64,000 nucleotides of DNA from Mitsuaria sp. 7. Its GTDB lineage: Bacteria; Pseudomonadota; Gammaproteobacteria; Burkholderiales; Burkholderiaceae_C. The position numbers and the translations under genes are program-made. The stretch's first letter is position 1; each line of letters opens with the position of its first letter. A model generated the notes under the pieces. That model did no database searches. It saw nothing but the letters and a program-made list of their open reading frames with translations, and was not told the DNA's origin. Where the stretch lies: positions 4,358,279 through 4,422,278 of the forward strand of contig NZ_CP011514.1 of the NCBI RefSeq assembly GCF_001653795.1. Direction: 5' to 3'. Positions 16,581 through 28,459 of this stretch are shown here, piece by piece.

Positions 16581-17506
16581 ATGAATCTGGCCAGCGTCGA
16601 TCTCAACCTGCTCGTGGCCTTCGAGGCCCTCTACGACACGCGCAGCGTCAGCCTCGCCGGGCAGCGGCTCCACCGCGCGCAGCCGTCGGTCAGCAATGCG
16701 TTGTCGCGGCTGCGGCACCTGTTCGGCGATGCGCTGTTCGTGCGCAGCGCGCAGGGCATGCTGCCCACCGCGCGCGCCGATGCGCTGCGGCCGATCGTCG
16801 GCGCGGCGCTGGCGCAGATCCGCGCGGCGCTGACCTCCGCGGGGGACTTCGATCCGGCGCAGGCCAGTGATCGCCGCTTCACGATCGCCGCGAGCGACTA
16901 CGTGGACATCGTCCTGCTGCCCAGCCTGATGGCGCTCCTGCGATCACAGGCGCCTGGCCTGAGCCTGCGCTTCACGGCGCTGGACCGCGCCTCGATCTAC
17001 GCGCAGCTGGACCAGGGCGAGGTCGACCTCGCGATCGGCGGGCATCTCGCGCCGCCCAAGCGCATGACGAGCGAGCATCTGTACGACGAGGACTTCGTCT
17101 GCGTCACCGACCGCTCGCGCGCGCCCAAGCGGCGGCGGACGATGTCGCTCGATGTCTACGTGGATCTGCCGCATGCGCTGTTCGTGCCGAGCGACGACGG
17201 CTCCACGCGCGGCGTGATCGATGCGGCGCTCAACCGGCTGGGACGCCGCCGGCGCGTCGTCGCCACCTTCGCCCACGTGGCCGCCCTGCCCCGCGTGGTG
17301 CAGGGAACGGACCTTGTCGCGACGCTGGCACGGCGGGTGGCGGAGCGGCTGGCACCGCCCGGCGTCGCCCTGCAGGAGTTGCCCGCCGAACTCGACGCCA
17401 CCGCGTTCCCCATCCATCTGGTGTCGGGCTCCCGCACCCAGACCGACCCGGCAGGCCTCTGGCTCTGCGGGCTGGTCAAGGAGGCGGTGACGACGATGCT
17501 CGCCGA

Positions 17507-17513
<7 letters not shown>
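16581..17513 (+). CDS. LysR-family transcriptional regulator (NodD/LeuO-like)
   Basis: The 310-residue regulator has an N-terminal winged helix-turn-helix (VDLNLLVAFEALYDTRSVSLAGQRLHRAQPSVSNALSRLRHLFGD, residues 5-50) and a C-terminal substrate-binding domain. The DLNLL...RAQPSVSNALSRLR form is typical of the NodD/LeuO/PcpR-like branch. I start at the ATG at 16581, where the fold begins; the frame is open far upstream antisense to pcp. It is divergent from pcp and may regulate it. Its stop overlaps the convergent TonB receptor stop by 7 bases. Confidence 0.9.
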
Positions 17514-20236
<2,723 letters not shown>

Positions 20237-20328
20237 CACTGGGATCTCCATGGGTCTGGCAGGCAGCCGCCGTCCCGGCGACGGGGCCGTGAACGTGGGC
20301 TGGAGGGGGAGGCGGTACGGAGCGCGGG

Positions 20329-21558
20329 TCAGGCCCCGGGACTGGGCTTGAACCGGGACAGCAGGCGGGACAGCGGAACGGTGTCGTTGGTCACGAGCGG
20401 CCGCGCCCAAGCACTCACGCTCAGGATGTAGAGGAGCGTGAGGAAGACAGTGGACATCGCGGCGCGCAGGCCGATGGCGTCCCCGAGCAGGCCGACCAGC
20501 AGCGGCACGACCGCGCCGCCGAGGATGCCGGTGCAGAGCACGCCGGAGAACGCGCCGTGGTGGTGGGGCACCGAGTTCAGGCCCAACGAGAACACCACCG
20601 AGAACATCACGGACAGGAAGAAGCCCGAGGCCGGGAAGGCGATCTGCGCGAGCGGCGCGGGGCCGAAGAGCGCGAGCGCCACGCTGCCGATGGCCAGCAC
20701 GGTGAAGCCGGCGAGCACGACGCGCGAGTCGAGCAGCTTCAGCAGCCCGAGCCCGAGCAGGCAGCCCAGCGACATCAACCCCCAGAAGCCCGCGACCGCA
20801 TCGGCGCCGTCGGTGGTGGCGGAGATGCCGTGGTAGGTCGAGAGGAACTGCGACATCCAGTTGGCCAGCGTCTGCTCGGTGCCGACGTAGGCCATGATGC
20901 CGAGGAAGAAGAGGCGGACATCGCGGCGCGCGAGCAGCTCGCGATAGGCGGCCCAACCCCCGGCGCGTTCATCGTCCTTGAGCTGGACCTCGGGCAGCGG
21001 CAGCGTCTGGTTGGCGAGGATCAGCGCGATGAAGCCCACGACGAAGATCCAGTAGAACGGCACCCATGCGAGACCCTGGCTGGCTTCGGGGCGCTCCATC
21101 AGCAGCTGGAAGGCCATCGGGCTGAGGAACGAGGCCAGGCCGAAGACCAGTTGCCCCATCACCGAGAAGAAGGCGAAGTGCGGCTCGCCGCCGGCGGTGC
21201 GCATCAGCGGGTTGATCACGACCTGCAGCAGGGCCATGCCCAGCCCGATCACGAACAGCCCGCCGACGGCCGTCAGGTAGCTCGGCCACAGCGCGATGGC
21301 GAGCGAGCCCGCCCCGTTCAGCACGAAGGCCGTGAGGATGGTGAAGCGCGAGCCCTTGCGTTCCACCAGCATGCCGCCGGGGATGGACACCAGCCCGTAG
21401 GCGAGGAAGAACGAGAACGGCAGGAAACCCGCCAGGCCCAGGCTCAGGTGGAAGTCCTGGATGATGATCGGCATCAGCGGCCCGATCAGGTTGGTGACGA
21501 AGGAGATCACGAACCAGATGACCAGGATGTAGCCGACGATCAGCGCGCGGTGCTTCAT
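20329..21558 (-). CDS. FHS-family sugar MFS transporter
   Basis: The 409-residue protein has 12 hydrophobic segments and belongs to the major facilitator superfamily. The start, VISFVTNLIGPLMPIIIQDFHLSLGLAGFLPFSFFLAYGLVSIPGG, with the motif GSRFTILTAFVLNGAGSL, is the pattern of the fucose/galactose/glucose:H+ symporter (FHS) branch that also includes sugar importers of polysaccharide-use loci. Between kinase and TonB receptor genes, it likely brings a monosaccharide such as glucosamine into the cytoplasm, which is inference from context. It starts 9 bases after the kinase stop. Confidence 0.88.
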   Translation of the reverse strand: MKHRALIVGYILVIWFVISFVTNLIGPLMPIIIQDFHLSLGLAGFLPFSFFLAYGLVSIPGGMLVERKGSRFTILTAFVLNGAGSLAIALWPSYLTAVGGLFVIGLGMALLQVVINPLMRTAGGEPHFAFFSVMGQLVFGLASFLSPMAFQLLMERPEASQGLAWVPFYWIFVVGFIALILANQTLPLPEVQLKDDERAGGWAAYRELLARRDVRLFFLGIMAYVGTEQTLANWMSQFLSTYHGISATTDGADAVAGFWGLMSLGCLLGLGLLKLLDSRVVLAGFTVLAIGSVALALFGPAPLAQIAFPASGFFLSVMFSVVFSLGLNSVPHHHGAFSGVLCTGILGGAVVPLLVGLLGDAIGLRAAMSTVFLTLLYILSVSAWARPLVTNDTVPLSRLLSRFKPSPGA

Positions 21559-21567
21559 GGCGACTCC

Positions 21568-22521
21568 TCAGGCGGGAACCGTGGACGGAAGGCAGCCGGC
21601 GAACTCGCCGGCGCGGATGGTCTTGCGCGGGAAGCGCGACAGGATGGCCCCGGCGGTGCGGCAGCCCGCGGCCAGGCCCTCGACGAGGTCGCCGCCGCGG
21701 AGGCGCGCGGCGAGGTAGCCGGCGTTGAATGCGTCACCGGCGCCGATGGTGTCGAAGATGTCGGCGGGCTCGGTGATGCGCTCGACGCGACGTCCTGCTT
21801 CGATGCCGAGCGCGCCGCGGGCGCCGACTTTCACGATCAGGCTCGCGTCGGGCTTCAGCGCGCGGCCGATCAGCACCAGCGCGTCGTCGAGGTTCCCGGT
21901 GCCGGCGATGCTCTGCGCCTCGAGCTCATTGATGAGCAGGTGGTCGCAGTGCGGCAGCCAGCTCATCACCTCCTCCCGGTCCCAGCCTTCCGGCGGCCAG
22001 CCGGTGTCCAGCGCGACGCGGTAGCCGCGGCGCCCGGCCTCGGCCATCAGCGCCGCGTAGCGCGGACGCAGCTCGGTGAGCAGGAAGGGCGCGGTGAACA
22101 GCGCGATGGCCGGCGCGTCCGTCGGCAGCAGATGAGCGAGCACGTGATCGGCCGACACCCGCTGCAGGTGCCCGTGCGTGGTGAAGAAGTTGCGCTCGCC
22201 GCAGGTGTGCATCAGGCCGACCGAGACGGTGGTCTCGATGTCGCAGATCTCCAGGCTCGTGGCGATGCCGGCGAACTGCGCCGCCAGCCATTGACCGAAG
22301 TGGTCGTTGCCTACGGCGGAGATCAGGTGCGCGCGTTGTCCGATGTGGCGCGCGGCCAGCGCGGCGTTGGCGCCGGAGCCGCCGGGGCGCAGCTCGCTGC
22401 GCGGCATCAGGAGTTCGGTGCCGAGTTGCGGCCACTCGGTCAGGCTGCCCAGCACGAGGTCGACGCCGACGTCGCCGACGATGCTGAGCGGGGGATGTGA
22501 AAGAGGTCGTGCCGTGTCCAT
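21568..22521 (-). CDS. PfkB-family carbohydrate kinase
   Basis: The 317-residue protein has both PfkB signatures: a glycine-rich LRPGGSGANAALAARHIGQRAHLISAVGNDHFG region near residues 45-78 and the C-terminal DTIGAGDAFNAGYLAARL with the catalytic Asp. It phosphorylates a sugar with ATP. In this locus the likely substrate is the sugar released by the GH80 and GH9 enzymes, perhaps glucosamine, but family membership alone does not show it. The ATG at 22521 has no clear ribosome site; a GTG at 22542 would add seven residues. A palindromic operator lies 42 bases upstream. Confidence 0.88.
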   Translation of the reverse strand: MDTARPLSHPPLSIVGDVGVDLVLGSLTEWPQLGTELLMPRSELRPGGSGANAALAARHIGQRAHLISAVGNDHFGQWLAAQFAGIATSLEICDIETTVSVGLMHTCGERNFFTTHGHLQRVSADHVLAHLLPTDAPAIALFTAPFLLTELRPRYAALMAEAGRRGYRVALDTGWPPEGWDREEVMSWLPHCDHLLINELEAQSIAGTGNLDDALVLIGRALKPDASLIVKVGARGALGIEAGRRVERITEPADIFDTIGAGDAFNAGYLAARLRGGDLVEGLAAGCRTAGAILSRFPRKTIRAGEFAGCLPSTVPA

Positions 22522-22562
22522 GGGCGCCGACTGTAGGAGCACTCAGAACACAGCGTCAATAA

Positions 22563-22581
22563 TTAAATCCATTGGATTTAA
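22563..22581. promoter_or_regulatory. Palindromic operator, probable ROK-repressor site before kinase operon
   Basis: TTAAATCCATTGGATTTAA is a perfect 19-base palindrome with one central base. It lies in an AT-rich pocket between the ROK gene and the kinase operon. On the minus strand it falls in the spacer of a TTGATT (22584-22589) and TTAATT or TTTAAT (near 22561-22567) promoter-like pair. A repressor bound here would block RNA polymerase. A related site is at 23982-24000. Confidence 0.7.
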
Positions 22582-22649
22582 GTAATCAAGGGATTCCCCC
22601 AGCCGGCTTTACCCTCACCTCGTCTTGCACGCCCCACGGTCCGATCGCT

Positions 22650-23900
22650 CTACCCCCGCTTAGGTATGGACGCGCGATGGCCCAGCAGTTCGGCCACGTC
22701 GGCCTCGCCGCGACGGTCCTGCTGCAGCGTCTCCAATCGAGGCGACAGCATCTCGTAGATCGGCAGTACGGCGGCGCCGAGGATGGAACTGTCGTCCTGC
22801 CGATCGGACAGCAGCAGGCGCGTCTCCGGCGTCGCGACGCCGCCGCGTACCGAGCGGTGCCACGGCTGCGCGAGGGCGACCAGATGCTCCACCAGCACCT
22901 TGGGCGCGGAGCCGCCGATGACGATCGAATGCGGGTCCAGCATGTTCTCGATCATGCAGACCGCGTCGCGCAGCCGGTCCGCGGCCTGGCGGCACCACTG
23001 GTGCAGCGCCTTGTCCTTCGGATCCTTCAGCCGCTTGGCGAGGTCCAGCGTCCAGACGTCGTGGTCGGACACCTTCAGCGCCTCCGCCAGCGAGTGCATG
23101 GACACGTAGCGCTCCAGGCAGCCGCGGTTGCCGCAGTAGCACGGCGTGCCGCCGGGCACGATGGGCACGTGGCCGATCTCGGTGGCGTTGCCGTTGGATC
23201 CGGGATAGGCCGCGCGGCCGATCACCAGCGCGCCTCCGAGGCCCAGCCCGAGGTGCAGATAGAAGAAGTTGTCCAGGTTGCGGGCGACGCCGAAGAGCGT
23301 TTCGCCCAGCGCGCCGGCAACGCTGTCGATGCGGTAGAAAACGGAGAGCCCCGTGACTTCGCCGAGCTCGTCCAGCACCGACAGGTCGTTCCATCCTTCG
23401 AGCGCCGTCGGGCCGACGAAGCTGATGTCGGTGTGCCCCAGCGGTCCCGGCAGCGCGACGCCGATGCCCCACAGCGGCTCGGTCGATTCACGGCGCAGCT
23501 GCGCGACGAGCTGCAGCATCGCGGCCAGCATCTGGCGGCGGTCGCTGGTGTCCATGTCGACCTCGCAGCGGCTGCGGATCTCGCCGACCAGGTTCACCAG
23601 CGCGGCCGACGCGCGGCCCGGCTCCAGGCTGATCCCGATGGCGTTGCCCGCCTGCGGGTTGAGCTCGAAGGCGATCGGCGGCTGGCCGCGCGACTTGTCC
23701 ACCTTCTGCCGCCTCGACACGATCAGGCCGATGGCCTCCAGGTCGTTGGTGATGTTGGCCACCGTCTGGGGGCTCAGCGACACCATGTCCGCGATGTCCT
23801 TGCGGGAGGCCGCGCCGTGCTGGCGGATGAAGTCCAGCACCACGCGGCGGTTGTAGGGCGCGCTGGACTGTTGGGTGGCCCCTCGACTGGTCGTTCTCAT
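22650..23900 (-). CDS. ROK-family (NagC/XylR-type) transcriptional repressor
   Basis: The 416-residue protein has an N-terminal winged helix-turn-helix (NRRVVLDFIRQHGAASRKDIADMVSLSPQTVANITNDLEAIGLIV, about 17-61) and a ROK sugar-binding domain (GIGVALPGPLG, FYLHLGLGLGGALVIGR, NGNATEIGH) with the zinc-site motif CYCGNRGCLE. NagC/Mlc-type repressors release DNA on binding a sugar or sugar phosphate. It sits between the divergent chitosanase genes and the kinase-transporter-receptor operon. Matching palindromes on both flanks make it the natural regulator of both arms. It is likely autoregulated through the site at 23982-24000. Confidence 0.93.
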   Translation of the reverse strand: MRTTSRGATQQSSAPYNRRVVLDFIRQHGAASRKDIADMVSLSPQTVANITNDLEAIGLIVSRRQKVDKSRGQPPIAFELNPQAGNAIGISLEPGRASAALVNLVGEIRSRCEVDMDTSDRRQMLAAMLQLVAQLRRESTEPLWGIGVALPGPLGHTDISFVGPTALEGWNDLSVLDELGEVTGLSVFYRIDSVAGALGETLFGVARNLDNFFYLHLGLGLGGALVIGRAAYPGSNGNATEIGHVPIVPGGTPCYCGNRGCLERYVSMHSLAEALKVSDHDVWTLDLAKRLKDPKDKALHQWCRQAADRLRDAVCMIENMLDPHSIVIGGSAPKVLVEHLVALAQPWHRSVRGGVATPETRLLLSDRQDDSSILGAAVLPIYEMLSPRLETLQQDRRGEADVAELLGHRASIPKRG

Positions 23901-23981
23901 GCTGGCGGATGGTCCTTCGGGTATCCCCCATTCTGACGCAGCTTCACGACGGCATCACGCGCCCGTCCGACAAATCAATTT

Positions 23982-24000
23982 ACACATCCAATGGTTTTAT
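23982..24000. promoter_or_regulatory. Second ROK operator-like site in repressor/chitosanase intergenic region
   Basis: ACACATCCAATGGTTTTAT matches the palindrome at 22563-22581 (read on its other strand) at 14 of 19 positions, with an identical ATCCAATGG core. It lies 82 bases before the ROK start and 172 bases before the chitosanase start, in the only AT-rich stretch of this gap. A TTTACA hexamer overlaps its left edge and TATTGC follows at promoter spacing, so it may control the chitosanase promoter directly. Confidence 0.6.
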
Positions 24001-24171
24001 TTATTGCGTAGTCGAAATGTTCCGCCTACATTCGCCGCCCATGGGCTGCAACGACCCACGCCCCCGAGCGCAGGACCGGCTTGGCGAGAGTGGTGGGCAG
24101 CGGCTCTCGGGAACCCATTCCCGTGGCGCAGGCCACGCCCCCCACCCCCGTGTTTTCCGGAGGCAACCCCC

Positions 24172-25323
24172 ATGCAATCCCATTCCCCCAGCGTCCGCCG
24201 CATCGGCGTGCAAGCGGCGCTCACCGTCCTGGCGCTCGTCTGCGGTGCGTCCGTGGCCGTCGCGGCCGGCAAGCCCAAGGCCGGTGCGCAAGCCAGCGGC
24301 CAACCCAGCGTCTACGTCCAGGACGGCTGGGTCTACACCAACACCTTCACGGCGACCGGCCAGCCGCTGGTCACGGCGACCAAGGCCGCTGCGGCGGCCG
24401 GCGTCATCCCCGTCGGCGACTCGCGCGTCTACGGCAACGTCTTCGACAAGGGCCGCAAGCTGACCGTCAACCAGTGGCAGGCCGTGCTCAGCATGGACGC
24501 CTATCCGGAGAACGGCACCACCAACTATCAAGACCCGGAACCCTGGCGTTATTGCGAGGTCGACTACGAGGCCTCGGAAGGCATCTCCGACTACCGCGGC
24601 AACACCTTCGGCCCGGTCGGCGTGACGACGGTCGGCGACTTCCCGGACTACTTCAAGAACGCCTACGCGCCCTACGTGCTGGGCAAGACCGGTGCGACCA
24701 ACACCGACATGAAGAACTGGGGCGTCCAGGTCACCGGCATCGCGGCGGCGGACATGAAGGCGGACGACTCGCGCCTGGACCCGTATCCGAACCTGTCCCG
24801 GTCCAACTCGAAGAAGCGGGCGGCGCTGACCAAGATCTGCCAGGCGCTGCAGTCGGACTTCGACAACCGCCAGGCGCAGTACGTGATGAGCCATTACGCG
24901 CACATCGACAGCGACAAGCTGCTGCCGGTGCTGGACGCGTTGAAGAAGATCGGCTTCACCAGCTTCAGCCAGTACAACCTGGTCGGCCTGGCCTTCCAGG
25001 TGCAGGTGAACACGGGCTCCATCGGCAGCGTCTCGGCGTTCAGCTCGGTGAAGTCGGCGGGCAACTGCGGCAGCATGTCCAACGAGACCTGCTTCGCCAC
25101 CTACCTGACGGACCAGTACATCCGCTGGCTGAAGTCCTCCAGCCTGGGCGACGATGCGGGCAACTGCTGGCGCGCGAGCATGGCGCTGGACATCTACAAG
25201 CAGGACCCGACGATGGGCAACGTCGGCACGGTGACCAGCATCATCAACAGCAAGTACCCGAACAACTCGGGCAAGTGCCCGACCTCGGGCGTGAAGTGGT
25301 CCAAGAACATGGCCTGGAACTGA
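24172..25323 (+). CDS. choA: Secreted chitosanase, GH80 (ChoA-like)
   Basis: The 383-residue protein has a signal peptide (residues 1-31, near VAA-GKP) and an endo-chitosanase domain of the GH80 type known from Mitsuaria chitosanitabida ChoA. It hydrolyses beta-1,4 bonds of chitosan outside the cell. The DAYPENGTTNYQ and CEVDYEASEGISDYRGNTFGP stretches correspond to the acidic active-site region of GH46/GH80 enzymes. Glu113 and Glu133 are 20 residues apart, the same spacing I recall for the catalytic Glu pair of ChoA. A GGAGG site precedes the ATG. The GH9 gene follows after four bases. Assignment is by recall of the family, not by a search. Confidence 0.82.
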   Translation: MQSHSPSVRRIGVQAALTVLALVCGASVAVAAGKPKAGAQASGQPSVYVQDGWVYTNTFTATGQPLVTATKAAAAAGVIPVGDSRVYGNVFDKGRKLTVNQWQAVLSMDAYPENGTTNYQDPEPWRYCEVDYEASEGISDYRGNTFGPVGVTTVGDFPDYFKNAYAPYVLGKTGATNTDMKNWGVQVTGIAAADMKADDSRLDPYPNLSRSNSKKRAALTKICQALQSDFDNRQAQYVMSHYAHIDSDKLLPVLDALKKIGFTSFSQYNLVGLAFQVQVNTGSIGSVSAFSSVKSAGNCGSMSNETCFATYLTDQYIRWLKSSSLGDDAGNCWRASMALDIYKQDPTMGNVGTVTSIINSKYPNNSGKCPTSGVKWSKNMAWN

Positions 25324-25327
25324 TCGC

Positions 25328-27196
25328 ATGAAGACCGACGCCACCGCACGCACGGTGCATTCCCCCCGACGCTCCGCGCTCGCGGTGGCCGCGGTCTTCG
25401 CGGTCACCGCGGTCCTCGCGACCGCACCGATGGCCTCGCGCGCGGCAGCGGACGAACGCAAGACGACGGTCTCCGTCACCTTGCCGACCGATCCGCTGCT
25501 CGTGCAACTGAATCAGGTCGCGCTGGAGCGGTCCGGGCCCAAGCGCGCGGTCGTCGAATCGACCGGCGCGGCACAGGCGGGTCGCTACCGCGTGCTCTCG
25601 GGCGACAGGACCGTCGCCGAGGGCGAGCTCAAGCCGCTGCCGGACTTCTCCGCCTGGGGCGCGGGCAAGCGCTACTTCGAGGCGGACTTCTCTTCAGTAC
25701 AGACGGCGGGTGTCTACCGCGTCGAGGCGACGCTGGACGGCCGGCGCGTGCTGTCCGCGCCGGTGCGCGTGCGCGACCAGGCGCTGTTCGCGACCACCGC
25801 CGACAAGCTGCTCGACTACTTCCGCCGCAGCCGCCACACCGGCAAGGGCGACCGCCGCATCCGCATCTTCGAGACCGATCGCTTCGTCGATGTCCACGGC
25901 GGATGGAAGGACGCCGGCGGCGACACGGGCAAGTACCTGTCGCACCTCGGCTACGCGAATTTCTTCAACCCGCAGCAGACGTCGATGGCGGCCTGGGTGC
26001 TGGCCTACACGGCGGATGCGTCGGCGGACCTGTACCGTCGCGCGGGGCTGCTCAAGCGCGCCCAGGACGAAGCGTTCTGGGGCGCGGATTACCTGCATCG
26101 CATCCTCGATGCGGAGGGCTACTTCTACACGACGGTCTTCGACAAGTGGGGCGCGGAAGGCGCCGAGCGCATGGTCGTCGGCTACGAAGGCGACGACGGG
26201 CGCTACACCAAGCTGTACCGCTCTGCCTACCGTGCGGGCGGCGGCATGGCGATCGCCGCGCTGGCGCGGGCCTCGCTGCTGGCGAAGCAGTCGGGACGGC
26301 ATGGCAGCGTCGACGGGAAGACCTACCTCGCCGATGCGATCAAGGGCTTCGACCATCTGCAGCAGTTCAACGCGCAGTACACCGCCAACGGTGTCGAGAA
26401 CATCATCGACGACTACACCGCGCTGATGGCCGCGGTGGAGCTGTTCAACGCGACGAAGGAGTCGCGCTTCCTCGACGCGGCACGCACGCGGGCGGACAGC
26501 CTGATGCGGCGTCAGGCGGCTGATGGCAGATTCATCAGCGACGGCGGGACGCGTCCCTACTATCACGCGGTCGAAGCCGGCCTGCCGGCGCTGAGCCTGG
26601 GCCACTACCTCGACATCGAGACGGACGACGCCCGGCGCGGCCACGCGACCACGGTGATCAAGGCGGCGCTCCAGCACGAGGTCGACATCACGCGGCGTGT
26701 GTCCAACCCCTTCGGTTATGCGCGGCAGTCGTTCCAGCTCGCGAAGGACGGCAAGGCGGACGGCCCGGTGCTGGAAGGCTTCTTCATTCCGCACAAGAAC
26801 GAAACCGGCTACTGGTGGCAGGGCGAGAGCGCCCGGCTGCTGTCGCTGAGCACCGCGATGGCGGTGGCGGGCCGCAAGGTCTCCCCTGCCCTGCCCGCCG
26901 ACTGGGCCGCGTTCGCACAGGACCAGGTCGACTGGACCCTGGGCAAGAACCCGTACGGCATCTCGATGCTCTACGGTTTCGGCAAGCGCAACCCGCCCAC
27001 GGTGGCGTCGAGCGCGGGCGACATGTTTGCCGGCGGCATCTCCAACGGCATCACCGGCGCGGTCGGCAGCGACGCGGGCGAAGGCATCGCCTTCGGTCCA
27101 GGTCCGGACGACGAGCAATGGCGATGGGTGGAGCAGTGGATCCCGCATTCGACATGGATGCTGCTGGCGGCGACGTCGATGGCAAGGTCCCGATAG
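25328..27196 (+). CDS. Exported GH9 glycoside hydrolase, likely exo-beta-glucosaminidase
   Basis: The 622-residue protein has a signal peptide (to about residue 41), an N-terminal immunoglobulin-like CelD_N domain (about 50-145) and a GH9 (alpha/alpha)6 catalytic domain. The DAGGDTGKY motif at 195-203 carries the catalytic base Asp pair, and GSDAGEGIAFG near the C-terminus is the likely acid region. GH9 includes cellulases and also exo-beta-D-glucosaminidases of marine and soil bacteria that trim chitosan oligomers. Directly behind a chitosanase, the glucosaminidase role is the better guess. The start follows the GH80 stop by four bases, with no own ribosome site. Confidence 0.85.
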   Translation: MKTDATARTVHSPRRSALAVAAVFAVTAVLATAPMASRAAADERKTTVSVTLPTDPLLVQLNQVALERSGPKRAVVESTGAAQAGRYRVLSGDRTVAEGELKPLPDFSAWGAGKRYFEADFSSVQTAGVYRVEATLDGRRVLSAPVRVRDQALFATTADKLLDYFRRSRHTGKGDRRIRIFETDRFVDVHGGWKDAGGDTGKYLSHLGYANFFNPQQTSMAAWVLAYTADASADLYRRAGLLKRAQDEAFWGADYLHRILDAEGYFYTTVFDKWGAEGAERMVVGYEGDDGRYTKLYRSAYRAGGGMAIAALARASLLAKQSGRHGSVDGKTYLADAIKGFDHLQQFNAQYTANGVENIIDDYTALMAAVELFNATKESRFLDAARTRADSLMRRQAADGRFISDGGTRPYYHAVEAGLPALSLGHYLDIETDDARRGHATTVIKAALQHEVDITRRVSNPFGYARQSFQLAKDGKADGPVLEGFFIPHKNETGYWWQGESARLLSLSTAMAVAGRKVSPALPADWAAFAQDQVDWTLGKNPYGISMLYGFGKRNPPTVASSAGDMFAGGISNGITGAVGSDAGEGIAFGPGPDDEQWRWVEQWIPHSTWMLLAATSMARSR

Positions 27197-27333
27197 ACGC
27201 CTGACCACCGGCACGGCGCGGCACCGGGTCCTATCATGGACGCCCTTTGCCTACAGACGCCGCACGAGTGACAACGCCCCTCTCTGCGAAAGACAGCGAC
27301 GCTCGCGGCGGTCATGGCGACCGCCCCGCATTG

Positions 27334-28215
27334 ATGCTCGACGAGATGGTCGCCTTCTGGCACGTCGTCGAGCACGGCGGCTTCTCTCAGGCCGCACGGG
27401 CGCTGGGAGTGGAACCATCGTCGATGAGCCGCAGCGTGGCGCGGCTGGAGCGCGCGCTGGAAGCCAAGCTGCTCATCCGCAGCCCGCGCTCGATGGCGCT
27501 CACCGAGCTCGGCGAGCAGGTGCTGCGCGAATGCGCGCTGATCCGCGATGCCGCCTCCAACGTGCATGCGCTGGCCGCGCGCTACGGCTCGCGCCCGTCC
27601 GGCGTGCTGCGCGTGTCGGCGCCGGTGGTGCTGGGACAGCTCTGGCTGGCTCCGAGGCTCGCGTCGTTCGCGGCGGCGTTTCCGGACGTCGACCTGCAGC
27701 TCTCGCTGAACGATCGCCCCATCGACATCGTCACCGAGCGCGTCGACGTCGCGCTGCGCATCACGGCGCAACCGCCGCAGGACCTCGTCGCCCGCAAGCT
27801 GTTCGACACGCCCTACGTGCTGGTGGCCTCGCCCGCGTATCTGGCGGCGCATGGCGCACCGGAGCGGCCGGAGATGCTGACGAGGCACCGTTGCATCCAC
27901 CTGGGCTTCGGCGCTTTCGACGCGAACTGGCCGTTGAAGCGCGGCGAGGAACGGATGGTCGTCGCCATCGCGCCCCGGCATGCGATCGGGAACAGCCTGG
28001 CGCTCGCCGCCGCGGCGGAGCACGGCGCGGGGATCGCGCTGCTGCCCTTGTTCTCCGCGCAGCCGGGGCTGGCCGCGGGCCGGCTGGTGCGCGTGCTCGA
28101 GGCGTGGACGCCCACGGGCACCTATGAGCGCGCCGCTTATCTGCTCTACGCCGCCGGTGCGCGCGTGCCGCCGAAGGTGCGGGCCTTCGTCGAGCACATG
28201 ACGGCGGCGCGCTGA
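27334..28215 (+). CDS. LysR-family transcriptional regulator
   Basis: The 293-residue protein has the LysR winged helix (EMVAFWHVVEHGGFSQAARALGVEPSSMSRSVARLERALEAKLLIRS, about 4-50) and a C-terminal effector domain with the QDLVARKLFDTPYVLVASPAYLAAHG stretch typical of the CrgA/AaeR-like branch. The ATG at 27334 fits the fold; a TTG at 27247 would add 29 residues. It lies 137 bases after the GH9 gene on the same strand. Whether it regulates the chitosan genes or the CBM6 gene downstream is unknown. Confidence 0.88.
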   Translation: MLDEMVAFWHVVEHGGFSQAARALGVEPSSMSRSVARLERALEAKLLIRSPRSMALTELGEQVLRECALIRDAASNVHALAARYGSRPSGVLRVSAPVVLGQLWLAPRLASFAAAFPDVDLQLSLNDRPIDIVTERVDVALRITAQPPQDLVARKLFDTPYVLVASPAYLAAHGAPERPEMLTRHRCIHLGFGAFDANWPLKRGEERMVVAIAPRHAIGNSLALAAAAEHGAGIALLPLFSAQPGLAAGRLVRVLEAWTPTGTYERAAYLLYAAGARVPPKVRAFVEHMTAAR

Positions 28216-28459
28216 GCGTCCCGGCCGAAGGCCTTCTTCGCATCGTCGGACATCGCTTCGCATACGCACATCGGCCTGCGCGAGGCGATACAGACCTTAC
28301 GCGTCGTCATCGCGCAGATTCGAACTGGGCACGCAGGATCGGACAGTGCTTGCACAGCGCTTGCGCGGCAGACTCGCCCCACGTCGAGGAGCGGCATCGA
28401 CGACCGCATCGATGCCGCGCCCGCCGCCGCATCCCTCTCACCCACCTACGGAGATTCCC

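Noticed and set aside
20237..20956. Extension of the TonB receptor frame upstream to give 1149 residues
   Set aside because: The added part is antisense-like sequence within the MFS gene; the signal peptide and ribosome site fit the start at 20236.
28216..28459. Possible gene between the LysR and CBM6 genes
   Set aside because: Frames here are short or run on as extensions of the neighbours; no homology or ribosome site seen.
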